DNA of 26,161 bases from an uncultured Campylobacter sp. (GTDB taxonomy: Bacteria > Campylobacterota > Campylobacteria > Campylobacterales > Campylobacteraceae). Below, in pieces: positions 8,101 to 15,996 of the stretch. The stretch covers positions 1 through 26,161 of the forward strand of contig NZ_CALKTT010000069.1 of the NCBI RefSeq assembly GCF_937997535.1, given 5' to 3'. How positions within the stretch are numbered: position 1 is the stretch's first letter; each line of letters begins with the position of its first letter. A model generated the notes under the pieces. That model saw nothing but the letters and a program-made list of their open reading frames with translations. It was not told where the DNA came from and did no database searches. The position numbers and the translations under genes are program-made.

Positions 8101-8600
8101 AAAAAATCGTGCTTTACACCTCGCAAACGGGTAACACGAAAAAGGTGGGCGACGCGATCGCCGAGCAACTGGGCTGCGAGAGTCTAAATTTCCGCGACTT
8201 TGAAGGCGAGGTCGATGACTACGATTTCATAGCCTTGGGCTTTTACGTCGATAAGGGCGAGGCTGAAGCGAAATTTATGCGCTTTTTACGCAAGATTCAC
8301 GGCAAGAAGCTTGGCGTTTTTATGACTCTGGGCGCGGAGCCGGACGGCGAGCACTCGCGCAAGTGCCTGGATACCTTTGAAGAGGGGCTTAAAGCAAACG
8401 GCAACGAGATTATAAGGGAGTTTGCCTGCCAGGGCGCGATCGATACGAATCTACTTGAAATGATGCGCAAAATGGCGGCTAGCGGTAACTCGCCCCACCC
8501 TATTACCCCCGAGCGACTTGCGCGCTGGGCAGAGGCTGCGAAACACCCCGACGAGAAGGATCTGGCGGACGCAAAAGCAGCATTTGCGGGGATAGAATAA
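8097..8600 (+). CDS. hmuF: Flavodoxin family protein, HmuF/BilS-like
   Basis: 167 residues. The FMN phosphate loop TSQTGNTKK is at residues 8-16, in the usual first strand-loop-helix, and MTLGAEPDGEHS may form a second flavin contact. The C-terminal part (PHPITPERLARWAEAAKHPD, then EKDLADAKAAF) is typical of the longer flavodoxins that accompany heme- or bilin-metabolising enzymes rather than classical electron-shuttle flavodoxins. In Fusobacterium nucleatum a flavodoxin, HmuF, is encoded beside HmuW and acts in anaerobic heme degradation, and the same pairing is seen here. It probably supplies electrons to the radical SAM enzyme or acts on heme itself. Start by ATGA overlap, with AAAGGA upstream. 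Last gene of the operon. Confidence 0.78.
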   Translation: MKKIVLYTSQTGNTKKVGDAIAEQLGCESLNFRDFEGEVDDYDFIALGFYVDKGEAEAKFMRFLRKIHGKKLGVFMTLGAEPDGEHSRKCLDTFEEGLKANGNEIIREFACQGAIDTNLLEMMRKMAASGNSPHPITPERLARWAEAAKHPDEKDLADAKAAFAGIE

Positions 8601-8614
8601 AATTTAATCGTGTA

Positions 8615-8639
8615 GCGTCGCCTAAATACTGCGCGACGC
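8615..8639 (+). terminator. Possible terminator hairpin after the heme operon
   Basis: GCGTCGC (8615-8621) pairs with GCGACGC (8633-8639) over an 11-nt loop, 14 bases after the flavodoxin stop. There is no T-run after it, so it may be a 3' stabilising hairpin instead. Confidence 0.35.
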
Positions 8640-8838
8640 GAACAAAATCAAATCATTGCCCGTCGTCCCCTCTCGCGATTTACACGATTTAAAAATTTTA
8701 TCTTTGCTAAATTTGAACGACGAATTTCATTCTTACAAGCAAATTTGCCGCCGCAGGCGTAGGTCTTGCTCTAGAATTTAAACGATAAAATTTCATTTCA
8801 CGCGCAACGGATCAAACAATGCCGCCGACCTTGCGTCG

Positions 8839-9009
8839 CTAATGCGCGCTCTGAGCGGCGAAAAGCCCGTTTTTGTAAGCGACTGCGAGTGCTGCGAGTG
8901 CTGCCGTCATCCAATACACCGCCCGCCATTTTGCGACGGCCTGAGCGCGAAAAATCCGCTTCTGCGAGCAAGTGAGCAAGTAGCCCGCGAGCGCTGCGGT
9001 CGCGATCAT
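8839..9009 (-). CDS. Possible small membrane protein (56 residues)
   Basis: From ATG at 9009 to TAG at 8839. The translation has two hydrophobic segments (MIATAALAGYLLTCS and WMTAALAALAVAYKNGLFAA) separated by a basic loop (QKRIFRAQAVAKWR), which looks more protein-like than the overlapping frames. Small two-helix inner-membrane proteins of this shape, such as DUF3325, occur near iron-uptake genes, but I cannot confirm a match. Only a weak AGGGG precedes the ATG, and an in-frame stop lies just upstream. It could be a decayed remnant. Confidence 0.25.
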   Translation of the reverse strand: MIATAALAGYLLTCSQKRIFRAQAVAKWRAVYWMTAALAALAVAYKNGLFAAQSAH

Positions 9010-9281
9010 CGGCTACCCCTGTCGTCACGCGCCGTAGGTCTCGCCGTTAGGCGCCGCTCTCCCGCCGCGCGATACCCATCCACCGCTACTAACCGCCCGC
9101 ACGACAACCCGTCGCCGCTCATCGCCCCGCCGCTTTGTCGCGGTACCGAGCCCAAACCGAACCGCTAAATTTTAAATTCTACAAAAGTCTCATCGCGCGT
9201 AAATTTTAATTCGGCAAATACGCAAAATTTAGGTAAAATTCCACGCAAACGCTTTGACGATTAAAATTTAAAGGGGCGAAA

Positions 9282-9968
9282 ATGACGAATTTTGAGTACG
9301 CGCGCGGCATTGACGAGGCTGTGGGGCTAGATTTAAGCTTAGATTGCGAAGAGATCGATCTGCAGGATAAGCTTTACGGGCTTTTTCAGTGCTTTATGCC
9401 TGACGGTGCGGGCGTGAGAGCGGTGTTTGCGCCGCTGCAAAACGGCGCTGAGCTGCAAGCGCGCATAATGCCGATCTACGCAGTCACGGCGCAGCAAACG
9501 CGAGAGGCGTTCGATCAGGGCGTGGCGCCCGGGTATTTTTGCCCGCCGCAGGATCCAAAATTTGACGACGAAGCGCTTAAGAGCTTAGCTTTAGCGTACG
9601 TTCGAAATTTAAAAATTTTTGCCGAATTTCTAGGCAAGAGTGAGCTTTTAAAGATGCTTGAGCAGATAAAATCCGCTCGCGTGCAGGAAGGTTTTGATTT
9701 TGCGCATAACAAAGATGAGCTTGCGGACGCCGTCTATGAGGCGATCACGGAGTGGATGATAGACGCGCCTAAGCTCGATGCGAAGCTATGGGTGCTCGGC
9801 GAGGCGTACTATTCGATCAACTGTGACTACCTGCTATCGGCGTACTTGCAGTATCCAAACTACGCGCAAAAGCCGCAGGAGGACTTTTTGAAGCCCTACT
9901 TCGAGCTGTATCTAGCGGGACGGCAGATCACGTTTGAGCGCGGCGAGGTCGTGGTTTTCACTCGCTAA
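9282..9968 (+). CDS. Hypothetical acidic cytoplasmic protein
   Basis: 228 residues. AAGGGG precedes the ATG at good spacing, and the frame has the codon use of the neighbouring real genes. There is no signal peptide and no long hydrophobic segment, so it is probably cytoplasmic. The composition is acidic and rich in aromatic residues, especially towards the end (YYSINCDYLLSAYLQYPNY). No catalytic or binding motif is recognised, and no gene is close enough to suggest an operon. Most likely a genus-level conserved protein of unknown role. Confidence 0.65.
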   Translation: MTNFEYARGIDEAVGLDLSLDCEEIDLQDKLYGLFQCFMPDGAGVRAVFAPLQNGAELQARIMPIYAVTAQQTREAFDQGVAPGYFCPPQDPKFDDEALKSLALAYVRNLKIFAEFLGKSELLKMLEQIKSARVQEGFDFAHNKDELADAVYEAITEWMIDAPKLDAKLWVLGEAYYSINCDYLLSAYLQYPNYAQKPQEDFLKPYFELYLAGRQITFERGEVVVFTR

Positions 9969-10411
9969 ATTTACGCAGGCAAGGAAGCGAATGGCGCCCA
10001 CGAGCGGCTAAAATCTGAGCCTTTTAAAAAAAGGAAGTGAGCTACGCCCACGAACGGCTAAAATTTAAGTTCAGCAAGTATGGGCACAAATGCTTATCGC
10101 ATATCCAAAAAACCTGCGTCGTAATCAAGCAATCTAGCAGGTTGTCTACGTTGCGTCAAATCGCTTAAAATATTTCTGCTTTGCGTAGCCGCCGCTTTCA
10201 GCACCTTGCTAGAGCAAAATCTCCACACATCGTTGATATTTGGATAATTGAATTTTTTCCATCACTCTGCTGCCCTCACTTTGTATGAGATACCCAAATA
10301 ATTTACTTGCGCTAATGCTTGCTAGTTAGAATTAATCTAAATTTTAAAGAGGAATTTTGACGCAGAATTTTATGGAATTTCGCTGCTGCAAATTTCGCAA
10401 GCGATAAAATT
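9969..10411. other. Intergenic region with a two-copy 50-bp repeat
   Basis: 443 bases between convergent genes. It contains the tandem repeat described at 9981-10070 and, on the minus strand at about 10094-10261, an open stretch of 55 codons with no proper start that may be an old gene remnant. No promoter or terminator is convincing. Confidence 0.35.
9981..10070. repeat. Imperfect tandem repeat, 50-bp period
   Basis: Positions 9981-10020 and 10031-10070 match at 31 of 40 sites, sharing AAGGAAG, CGCCCACGA and CGGCTAAAAT at an exact 50-bp spacing, just after the stop of the hypothetical gene. Confidence 0.5.
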
Positions 10412-10651
10412 CTATCGATTTACGCTCTTAAATTTACTCAAATCGCCGCCTGTTTTATAAAATTCTTCAGCGTCGATCATAGTGCCGTCAGGCAGCTTAC
10501 AAACGGTGTAATCCACGCCGTTGCCGTCTTTGCGGACGATCAGCTCGCCGCCATTTTTGATACAAAAATCCCCAGCAGCGCTAGCCTCTGCGCTCACCGA
10601 AGCGAAAGCGCCCGCCACAAGCGCTACTGCAAAAAATCTCTTAAAACTCAT
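10412..10651 (-). CDS. DUF333 family small secreted protein
   Basis: 79 residues. A signal peptide (MSFKRFFAVALVAGAFASVSA) is followed by the DUF333 core FCIKNGGELIVRKDGNGVDY, then TVCKLPDGTMIDAEEF: a Cys, the NGGE turn, YxVC and LPDG in the usual order. DUF333 proteins are small periplasmic or lipoprotein-like products often labelled putative hemolysins, without firm evidence. The two Cys could form a disulfide. Two features differ from the family norm: there is no lipobox, and the usual Trp after LPDG is replaced (AEEF). AAAGGAT lies upstream of the ATG. It stands alone. Confidence 0.75.
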   Translation of the reverse strand: MSFKRFFAVALVAGAFASVSAEASAAGDFCIKNGGELIVRKDGNGVDYTVCKLPDGTMIDAEEFYKTGGDLSKFKSVNR

Positions 10652-11067
10652 TTAAATCCTTTCGTTTAATTTTGCCTGTTTTTAGGGTTAAGTTTAAATT
10701 TAGGCGCTAGATACGCTAAACCTGCGCCTACATAAATAAACCGCCTTCCATCCTCGAACACCGATAATAGCGTTTTAGATATTAAATCCTACCTATAAAT
10801 CCCATCAGCGCCAAGTCCCGCTCGCCGCTGCAAAATCGAAGCCATCAGACTTCATCCAATGCAAAATTTTAACATCATAAAATTTTGTCTTCAATAAAAT
10901 TCTAGCGGCAAAATCCAAGCCGAATCAAAGCTATTTCTGCCGTAAAATACCGGCTATAAAAGCGAGGACTATGGCAAATACTAGCTCAGCGACAAGGTAA
11001 GCGCGGATCCTAAACAATCTCGTCTATAAGCGCGAGCCGCGTTCAAACCCTCTAAATTTAACCGCCG
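10652..11067. other. Intergenic region between serC and the DUF333 gene
   Basis: 416 bases. An inverted repeat TAGGCGC (10701-10707) / GCGCCTA (10724-10730) with a 16-nt loop lies about 50 bases upstream of the DUF333 start and could be an operator or the serC-operon terminator. Otherwise AAATTTT-rich DNA; no gene seen. Confidence 0.35.
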
Positions 11068-12144
11068 CTAGCCGTTTTTGCGCGCAAACTCGCTCATAAA
11101 AGTGACTAGTTTTTCAACGTCCTCGTAGTTTATCGCGTTGTAGATCGAGGCGCGGATGCCGCCTAAGACGCGGTGTCCTTTAAGTCCGATCATCCCCTCT
11201 GCCTCTGCCTGCGCGACAAAAACGGGCTCAAGCGCGGCGTCTGCGATATTAAAGCTCACGTTCATCAGGCTACGGCTGTCCTTTTGCGCGTGGCCGCGGT
11301 AGAAGCCGCCGCTGGCATCAATCGCGCCGTAGAGTAGCGCCGCTTTGCGCTTGTTGCGCTCATGCATCGCCGCGAGCCCGCCGATCTCGTCCTTGATCCA
11401 GCCGAGCATTAAATTTAGCATGTAAATTCCGAAGGTATTTGGGGTGTTGCTCATAGAGTCCGCGTCCGCCTGCGTCTTGTAGCGCAGGATCATGGGCGTT
11501 TTTGGGTTTGCGCGGTCCAGCAGATCCTTGCGGATCGCTACCATCGTAACGCCCGCGGGGCCGCCGTTTTTCTGAATACCGCCGTAAAACATCCCCACGC
11601 TGCTAAGATCCACGGGGCGCGAAAACAGATCGCTCGAGCTATCTACTACGAGCGGACAGCCGCACTGCGGCAGCTGCGGATACTGCGTGCCGTAGATCGT
11701 GTTGTTCGAGCAGATGTAGCCGTAGTCCGCGCCGTCAGAGAATTTAACCTCCGGGATGCGGTCGAATTTGCTCTCCTCGCTGCTTGCGACCACGCGGTAG
11801 TTTATGCCGAGCACGCCCGCTTCCTTGATCGCTTTGCTTGTCCAGTTACCCGTGTTGGCGTATTCTGCGACGCCGCCTGCGTATAGGTTCATCGGCACCT
11901 GCGCGAACTGAAGGCTCGCACCGCCTTGCAAAAACAAAATCGTAAAATCATCCGAAAAGCCGTAGAGATCGCGTACGCGGTCCATCGCACTATGCAAAAC
12001 TTCCTCGAAAATTTTTGTGCGGTGCGAGATCTCCATTATCGAAAATCCGCGCCCTGCGTAGTTTAGCAACTCCTCTTGCGCCTGCTTTAGCACGCCCAGC
12101 GGGATGGTGCTAGGTCCTGCGCTAAAATTTAAAACCCTATCCAT
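11068..12144 (-). CDS. serC: Phosphoserine aminotransferase
   Basis: 358 residues, the normal length. SerC converts 3-phosphohydroxypyruvate to phosphoserine in serine synthesis and also acts in the pyridoxal phosphate pathway, in the cytoplasm. It begins with the family N-terminus MDRVLNFSAGPSTIP and carries LLFLQGGASLQFAQVPMNL, the PLP-lysine region YGGIQKNGGPAG, and the C-terminal GLKGHRVLGGIRASIYNAI. The ATG at 12144 is chosen over upstream starts because a perfect AAAGGAGG sits just ahead and the family N-terminus begins there. It lies 10 nt after xseA, in the same order as in C. jejuni. Confidence 0.96.
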   Translation of the reverse strand: MDRVLNFSAGPSTIPLGVLKQAQEELLNYAGRGFSIMEISHRTKIFEEVLHSAMDRVRDLYGFSDDFTILFLQGGASLQFAQVPMNLYAGGVAEYANTGNWTSKAIKEAGVLGINYRVVASSEESKFDRIPEVKFSDGADYGYICSNNTIYGTQYPQLPQCGCPLVVDSSSDLFSRPVDLSSVGMFYGGIQKNGGPAGVTMVAIRKDLLDRANPKTPMILRYKTQADADSMSNTPNTFGIYMLNLMLGWIKDEIGGLAAMHERNKRKAALLYGAIDASGGFYRGHAQKDSRSLMNVSFNIADAALEPVFVAQAEAEGMIGLKGHRVLGGIRASIYNAINYEDVEKLVTFMSEFARKNG

Positions 12145-12154
12145 TTTGCCTCCT

Positions 12155-13321
12155 TTAGATGATTTTTGCATTTTTGCTGAGCTGCTGTGAGCAAAGGACG
12201 AACTCGTCGCCCGCGGCAAGCTCGCCTAGAGCTACCGTTTTGCCGCCCTTTTGGATTTGAACGAGGTCCTTTGTGATCTCAAAAAATTTCGCCTTTTGCG
12301 CCAAAAGTTCGTCCTTGGCGCTTAGCGCGTGCTCTGCGGCGCTTAGCTTGGAAGTCACGAAGCTTTTAAATTTAAGCTCTAAATTTGAAAGCCCCGCAAT
12401 CGAGCCTGAAATTTTTGGCTCGATAGATTTTGATCTAAGCTCTAAAGCTGCGAGGCTCAGCGCGTTTTGTGCGGATGAAATTTTATCTTTTATCAGCCTA
12501 TCAAAGGCGTCGCTTACGCCGTCTAAGCTCTGAAAGATCGCGCAAATATCGGGCAGCAGATCGATCATCGCGGCGGTGGGCGTGAGGCTTCGGTGATCGG
12601 CTACGAAATCGCTGATACTAAAATCGATCTCGTGTCCGACCGCCGAGATGACGGGCGTTTTGGCTGCGTAGATCGCGCGCGCCAAGACCTCGTCGTTGAA
12701 GCACCACAGATCCTCGCGCGAACCGCCGCCGCGAGCGATGACGATCGCATCGTAGCCCTTCGCGTCAGCTGCACGCAGCGCGCTTATGATCGAAGCAGGA
12801 GCGCCTTCGCCTTGCACTAGTGCGTTATACATATCGATCTTGCAAAGCGCGAAGCGGTCCTGCGCCGTGCGAAGCATATCCGCTTGCGCTGCGGAGCCCG
12901 CGCTCGTGATGATCGCGATGCTTTGGGCAAATTTCGGAAGCTGTTTTTTGTGCGCGGCATCAAAAAGCCCCTCTTTGCTAAGCCTTTCTTTTAGCGCGGC
13001 AAACGCCGCTTCCAGCTCGCCCTCGCCGCTTTTACGGATGTTTGAGGCCTGGATCTGATACGCGCCCGTGGGGGCGTATAGCGAGACCTTGCCGCTTACG
13101 ATGAGCTTATCGCCGACGGCTGGGATGAAATTTATCCGCGCGGCGCTAAATTTAAACATCGCGCAATCGATCGCTGCGCTTGCGTCTTTGATCGTAAAAT
13201 ACCAGTGCCCGCTCGTGCTTTGAATTCTAAACTTAGATATCTCGCCCTCGACCTCAACGAAGCTAAAGCTCGTCTCTAAAAGCGCCTTGGCTTGGGCATT
13301 TAGCTCGCTTACGCTAAGCAT
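12155..13321 (-). CDS. xseA: Exodeoxyribonuclease VII large subunit
   Basis: 388 residues. With the small subunit XseB (not in this window) it forms exonuclease VII, which degrades single-stranded DNA. The N-terminal OB-fold is seen in FVEVEGEISKFRIQSTSGHW then YFTIKD. The catalytic core follows: ITSAGSAAQADML, DAIVIARGGGSREDLWCFND and PVISAVGHEIDFSISDFVAD then HRSLTPTAA. The C-terminal region is coiled-coil-like and ends in a beta segment. The chosen start (MLSVSELN) matches the family; a frame extension to 13402 lies inside ubiE and is Arg/Ser-rich nonsense. It overlaps ubiE by 8 nt. It is a little shorter than the E. coli protein, in the coiled-coil region. Confidence 0.94.
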   Translation of the reverse strand: MLSVSELNAQAKALLETSFSFVEVEGEISKFRIQSTSGHWYFTIKDASAAIDCAMFKFSAARINFIPAVGDKLIVSGKVSLYAPTGAYQIQASNIRKSGEGELEAAFAALKERLSKEGLFDAAHKKQLPKFAQSIAIITSAGSAAQADMLRTAQDRFALCKIDMYNALVQGEGAPASIISALRAADAKGYDAIVIARGGGSREDLWCFNDEVLARAIYAAKTPVISAVGHEIDFSISDFVADHRSLTPTAAMIDLLPDICAIFQSLDGVSDAFDRLIKDKISSAQNALSLAALELRSKSIEPKISGSIAGLSNLELKFKSFVTSKLSAAEHALSAKDELLAQKAKFFEITKDLVQIQKGGKTVALGELAAGDEFVLCSQQLSKNAKII

Positions 13322-14042
13322 CGTCGCTCTTTTGCGCGATTTTCTCCGCGATGAAAAGCGTGCTGACGTCGAAGCTGAAGCCCTTTTGTACGCGCAGCTC
13401 AAAGCCCGCGTTTTTGAGCTTTTCGCTAAAACTCGCGGCGTCTAGGAAGCTGCCGATGGAGCTTGGCAGATACTCGTAGGCTTCTTTGTTTTTCGAGATG
13501 AAGGCGCCGATTTTGGGTAAAATTTTGCTCACGTAAAAATCTCTGATTTTAAACGCGAGCCCGCCGCTTGCGGCTTTGGTAAATTCCAAAACCACGAGCG
13601 AGCCGCCCGGTTTTATGATCCGATTAAACTCCGCAAGCGCTGCGTCCAGCTCCACGACGTTTCTTATGCCGTAGCTGATGCTTAAAATATCCATGCTAGC
13701 ATCATCTAGCGTCGTAGCGCCCGCGGTTGCTTTGATAAACTCGCAGCTAGGGAATTTTTGCCTCGCTACCTCAAGCATCCCCTCGCTCGGATCGATCCCC
13801 ACGATCCGCTCGATCTGCACGCCGTACTGCGCCGCGCCGTCGCGCCACGAGCTTATCATATCGCCCGTGCCGCACGCGACGTCGGCGATACTCACGAGCC
13901 TTCCTTTAAGCTTTTCAAGCGTCAGCTCAACCGCTTTTTTGCGCCACGAAACGTCCACGCCGAAGCTGATGGCGCGGTTTGCCAGATCGTAGGTAGGCGC
14001 GATCTCATCGAACATCTTTATGATTTTTTCCTGTTTTTGCAC
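13314..14042 (-). CDS. ubiE: UbiE/MenG-type quinone C-methyltransferase
   Basis: 242 residues. SAM-dependent methyltransferase acting on demethylmenaquinone; Campylobacter uses menaquinones, so this is its probable substrate. SAM motif I is VADVACGTGDM near residue 55, followed by IGIDPSEGML, ILSISYGIRNV and PGGSLVVLEF, all typical of UbiE. The start is GTG (14042) with AAGGAAA upstream, 9 nt after the CHAD gene stop. It overlaps xseA by 8 nt, in the same order as in C. jejuni. Confidence 0.93.
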   Translation of the reverse strand: MQKQEKIIKMFDEIAPTYDLANRAISFGVDVSWRKKAVELTLEKLKGRLVSIADVACGTGDMISSWRDGAAQYGVQIERIVGIDPSEGMLEVARQKFPSCEFIKATAGATTLDDASMDILSISYGIRNVVELDAALAEFNRIIKPGGSLVVLEFTKAASGGLAFKIRDFYVSKILPKIGAFISKNKEAYEYLPSSIGSFLDAASFSEKLKNAGFELRVQKGFSFDVSTLFIAEKIAQKSDDA

Positions 14043-14051
14043 GGGCTTTCC

Positions 14052-15470
14052 TTATTCGTATGCTTTGATTTTGCGCAGCGATTTTTTTAGAGCGCGCAAA
14101 AGAGCCTCTTTTTCATTTAAAATTTTTTCTTCCAGCTCGGCGCGGCGGTCGTTTAAGCGGGCATCCAGAGCCAGCATATACGCAAACGCGACGCCGCTTT
14201 TATCGCTTGCTTTTTGATAGATCGCGATAAAATTTTGCCACACGCTGATATCTTGCAGCGCGCCGAAATCCTCGCAGGCGGCCTTGGTGCGTTTAAACAG
14301 CTCCCTGACGCAGCCTTCATCAAAGCTTCTTGCAAAAATTTCAAGCGCGTATCGCAGCCTCTTTAGTCCTATGCGCGCGTCGTGAAATGCCTGTAGAGAT
14401 GAGCCTTGCTTTAAATTTTTTAGCTCTGCGCGCAAGCTTTTAATCAGCTTGCAAAGGCGGGCGGAGGCGAACTTTTTTGAAATTTTTTCATATTCGCTGC
14501 GCGCGTAGATGCCGTCCGCGCCGCTTAGAAAGCCGCTAATAGCGCCGCTTAAATTCGTAAATTCCGCGCTAGAAAGAAATTCCAAAATTTTATCCTCCGA
14601 GCGCTTCGCGATAAGATTTAGCTGCTGCAAAAAGCTCGCAGGCGCGTCGTCGGCTTTTAAAAACTCCGCAAAAACGTGAAGGTCTCGCAGCTGATTGGTG
14701 CGACTCATAAATTCTGCGAGGAGTTTTAAAATTTCATCCTTTTTTTCAGCTTCGAAAAGTGGCGCGGATAGCTTCAAAATGGCTCTAAATTTACGTATCT
14801 GCACGCGTAGCTCGTGAAGCGCTTCGGGGGCTAGGTTTTTTTGATACTCGCTTTTTGCGGCACATGCCCTCGTCCATGCCAGCTCAAGCGCCAAACGCGC
14901 TAGCTTAACGCTGTCCGCATAGGGCGGAGCGAAAAATTTAACTCGGCTAAATTTTTTAAAAACGTTGCGGGCGTGCGCGAAATCAAGCGAGCGCGGCGGT
15001 ACGCCGTAGCGCGCCAGATAGCGGCTTTTGTAGCGGTAATCGTCGGTGATCTCGCAAAAATCGGTGCTACCGAAGATTTTTGCAAAATCAAAATTTGCGC
15101 TTGCCGCCTCGTTTTGAAATTTCGCTCGTAAAATCGCGAGCGTGCTTAGCTCGCCGCCGTAAAGCTCTAGCCAAAACTCCGCTTCGTCACTGGCAAAGCC
15201 GTAGCGGTTCTTTTGCACGACGCGGGCGATCCTGCTTTTTAAAGCCTCTTTGAAATCATCTTTTGAAATTTTAAAATTTAAAGTTTGTCTGTCGAGGTCC
15301 TCTTTTTTATGGTGCAAAGAGCATTCGTCATTTTGGCGGATGTAGTAAATTTCGGGATAGAACGAAGTATAAAACCAAGCGATCTTTACCTTGCGACATT
15401 TCAGCCCCGCACGCTCTAGCGTCCGCAGAATCGAATCGTCGCTCAATAAAAATTTACGCTTAGTTTGCAT
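14052..15470 (-). CDS. CHAD domain protein with a degenerate CYTH-like N-terminus
   Basis: 472 residues, cytoplasmic, strongly basic and helical. The C-terminal two thirds (about 190-470) form a CHAD domain with its repeated signatures ALHELRVQIRKFRAIL and FHDARIGLKRLRYALEIF, whose His and Arg/Lys residues bind polyphosphate. The N-terminal 150 residues look like a CYTH triphosphate-tunnel domain, but the usual ExExK opening is replaced by MQTKRKFLL, so metal-triphosphate catalysis there is doubtful. The protein may be a polyphosphate-binding factor. GGAGCG precedes the ATG, and TATTAT at 15496-15501 may be its own -10. It lies between perR and ubiE, where C. jejuni has a small unrelated gene. 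Confidence 0.82.
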   Translation of the reverse strand: MQTKRKFLLSDDSILRTLERAGLKCRKVKIAWFYTSFYPEIYYIRQNDECSLHHKKEDLDRQTLNFKISKDDFKEALKSRIARVVQKNRYGFASDEAEFWLELYGGELSTLAILRAKFQNEAASANFDFAKIFGSTDFCEITDDYRYKSRYLARYGVPPRSLDFAHARNVFKKFSRVKFFAPPYADSVKLARLALELAWTRACAAKSEYQKNLAPEALHELRVQIRKFRAILKLSAPLFEAEKKDEILKLLAEFMSRTNQLRDLHVFAEFLKADDAPASFLQQLNLIAKRSEDKILEFLSSAEFTNLSGAISGFLSGADGIYARSEYEKISKKFASARLCKLIKSLRAELKNLKQGSSLQAFHDARIGLKRLRYALEIFARSFDEGCVRELFKRTKAACEDFGALQDISVWQNFIAIYQKASDKSGVAFAYMLALDARLNDRRAELEEKILNEKEALLRALKKSLRKIKAYE

Positions 15471-15518
15471 ACCCGCTCCAAAAATAAAGTGGGTAATAAT
15501 AGCAGAAAATTCTTTAAA

Positions 15519-15929
15519 CTATCTACACTTTTCGCAGTCTTCGACCGTAGCGGTGATATTTAGCTTGCGGATGAAATTGCCAGCTTTGCGCTCGATGTTT
15601 TTCAAAACGTCCTTATTAAAGGCATCATCCATGAAAAGATCCGTGACATTGCCGCATTTTTCGCATACGACGTGGATGTGCGGCATCTGATAAATGTCGT
15701 AGCGGCTCTTTTTATTCGGCGCATTGACCTCGACTACGACCCCTTCGTCGAGCAGGGTATTTAAATTTTTATAAACCGTCGCTAGCGAAATAGATGGATA
15801 GTCCTCCTTGATCCCCTCGTATAGGTCATCTATACTTGGATGTTCGTGGCGATCTAGCACCTTTAGGATGCACAATCTTTGAGGAGTTGCTTTCAAACCG
15901 CAAGTTTTGAGTAGTTCTACGTGGCTCAT
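15519..15929 (-). CDS. perR: Peroxide-responsive Fur-family repressor PerR
   Basis: 136 residues. The winged-helix N-terminus has the recognition helix SLATVYKNLNTL. The zinc site uses two CxxC pairs (Cys89/92 and Cys132/135). The regulatory metal site expected for PerR is complete: His30, Asp78, His84, His86 and Asp97; the last would be Glu in Fur, so this is PerR rather than Fur. Metal-catalysed oxidation of such His residues releases the repressor from DNA when peroxide is present, derepressing catalase and alkyl hydroperoxide reductase. The gene has its own upstream region with two palindromes, probably for autoregulation. Position next to dxs matches C. jejuni. Confidence 0.93.
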   Translation of the reverse strand: MSHVELLKTCGLKATPQRLCILKVLDRHEHPSIDDLYEGIKEDYPSISLATVYKNLNTLLDEGVVVEVNAPNKKSRYDIYQMPHIHVVCEKCGNVTDLFMDDAFNKDVLKNIERKAGNFIRKLNITATVEDCEKCR

Positions 15930-15954
15930 TTTTGTCCTTCAAAAAATTTTAAAG

Positions 15955-15996
15955 TGATATTATCAAATTTTACTTTAAACAAAGTTGATATTAACT
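15955..15996 (-). promoter_or_regulatory. Two PerR-box-like palindromes upstream of perR
   Basis: TGATATTATCA (15955-15965) is an 11-bp palindrome, symmetric apart from its centre. AGTTGATATTAACT (15983-15996) is symmetric at six of seven base pairs and overlaps the dxs stop codon. Their centres are about 29.5 bp apart, nearly three helical turns. The first also contains a -10-like TGATAAT on the minus strand, so a bound repressor would block perR transcription. Confidence 0.5.

Larger units (their letters stand above)
8601..9281. other. Long intergenic region after the heme operon
   Basis: About 680 bases. It contains a terminator-like hairpin (8615-8639), a possible small membrane-protein ORF on the minus strand (8839-9009), and AAATTT-rich DNA upstream of the gene at 9282. 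The open frames at 8842-9168 (plus) and 8798-9028 (minus) have low-complexity Arg/Ser/Pro translations and no start signals, so they are not called. Confidence 0.4.

Noticed and set aside
8842..9168. 108-codon plus-strand frame with a Cys-rich start (CECCECCRHP)
   Set aside because: The Cys cluster comes from a short GAGTGCTGC-type direct repeat; the rest is Arg/Pro/Ser-rich, no start signal is seen, and the opposite-strand frame looks more protein-like.
10094..10261. Minus-strand open stretch of about 55 codons that looks faintly coding
   Set aside because: No ATG or Shine-Dalgarno, and a stop immediately upstream; at most a gene remnant, so only mentioned in the intergenic entry.
12145..12219. 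25-residue N-terminal extension of SerC
   Set aside because: It overlaps the xseA end, and a perfect AAAGGAGG sits just before the ATG at 12144.
13322..13402. 27-residue N-terminal extension of XseA
   Set aside because: It lies inside ubiE, is Arg/Ser-rich and absent from the family; the start at 13321 matches known XseA proteins.
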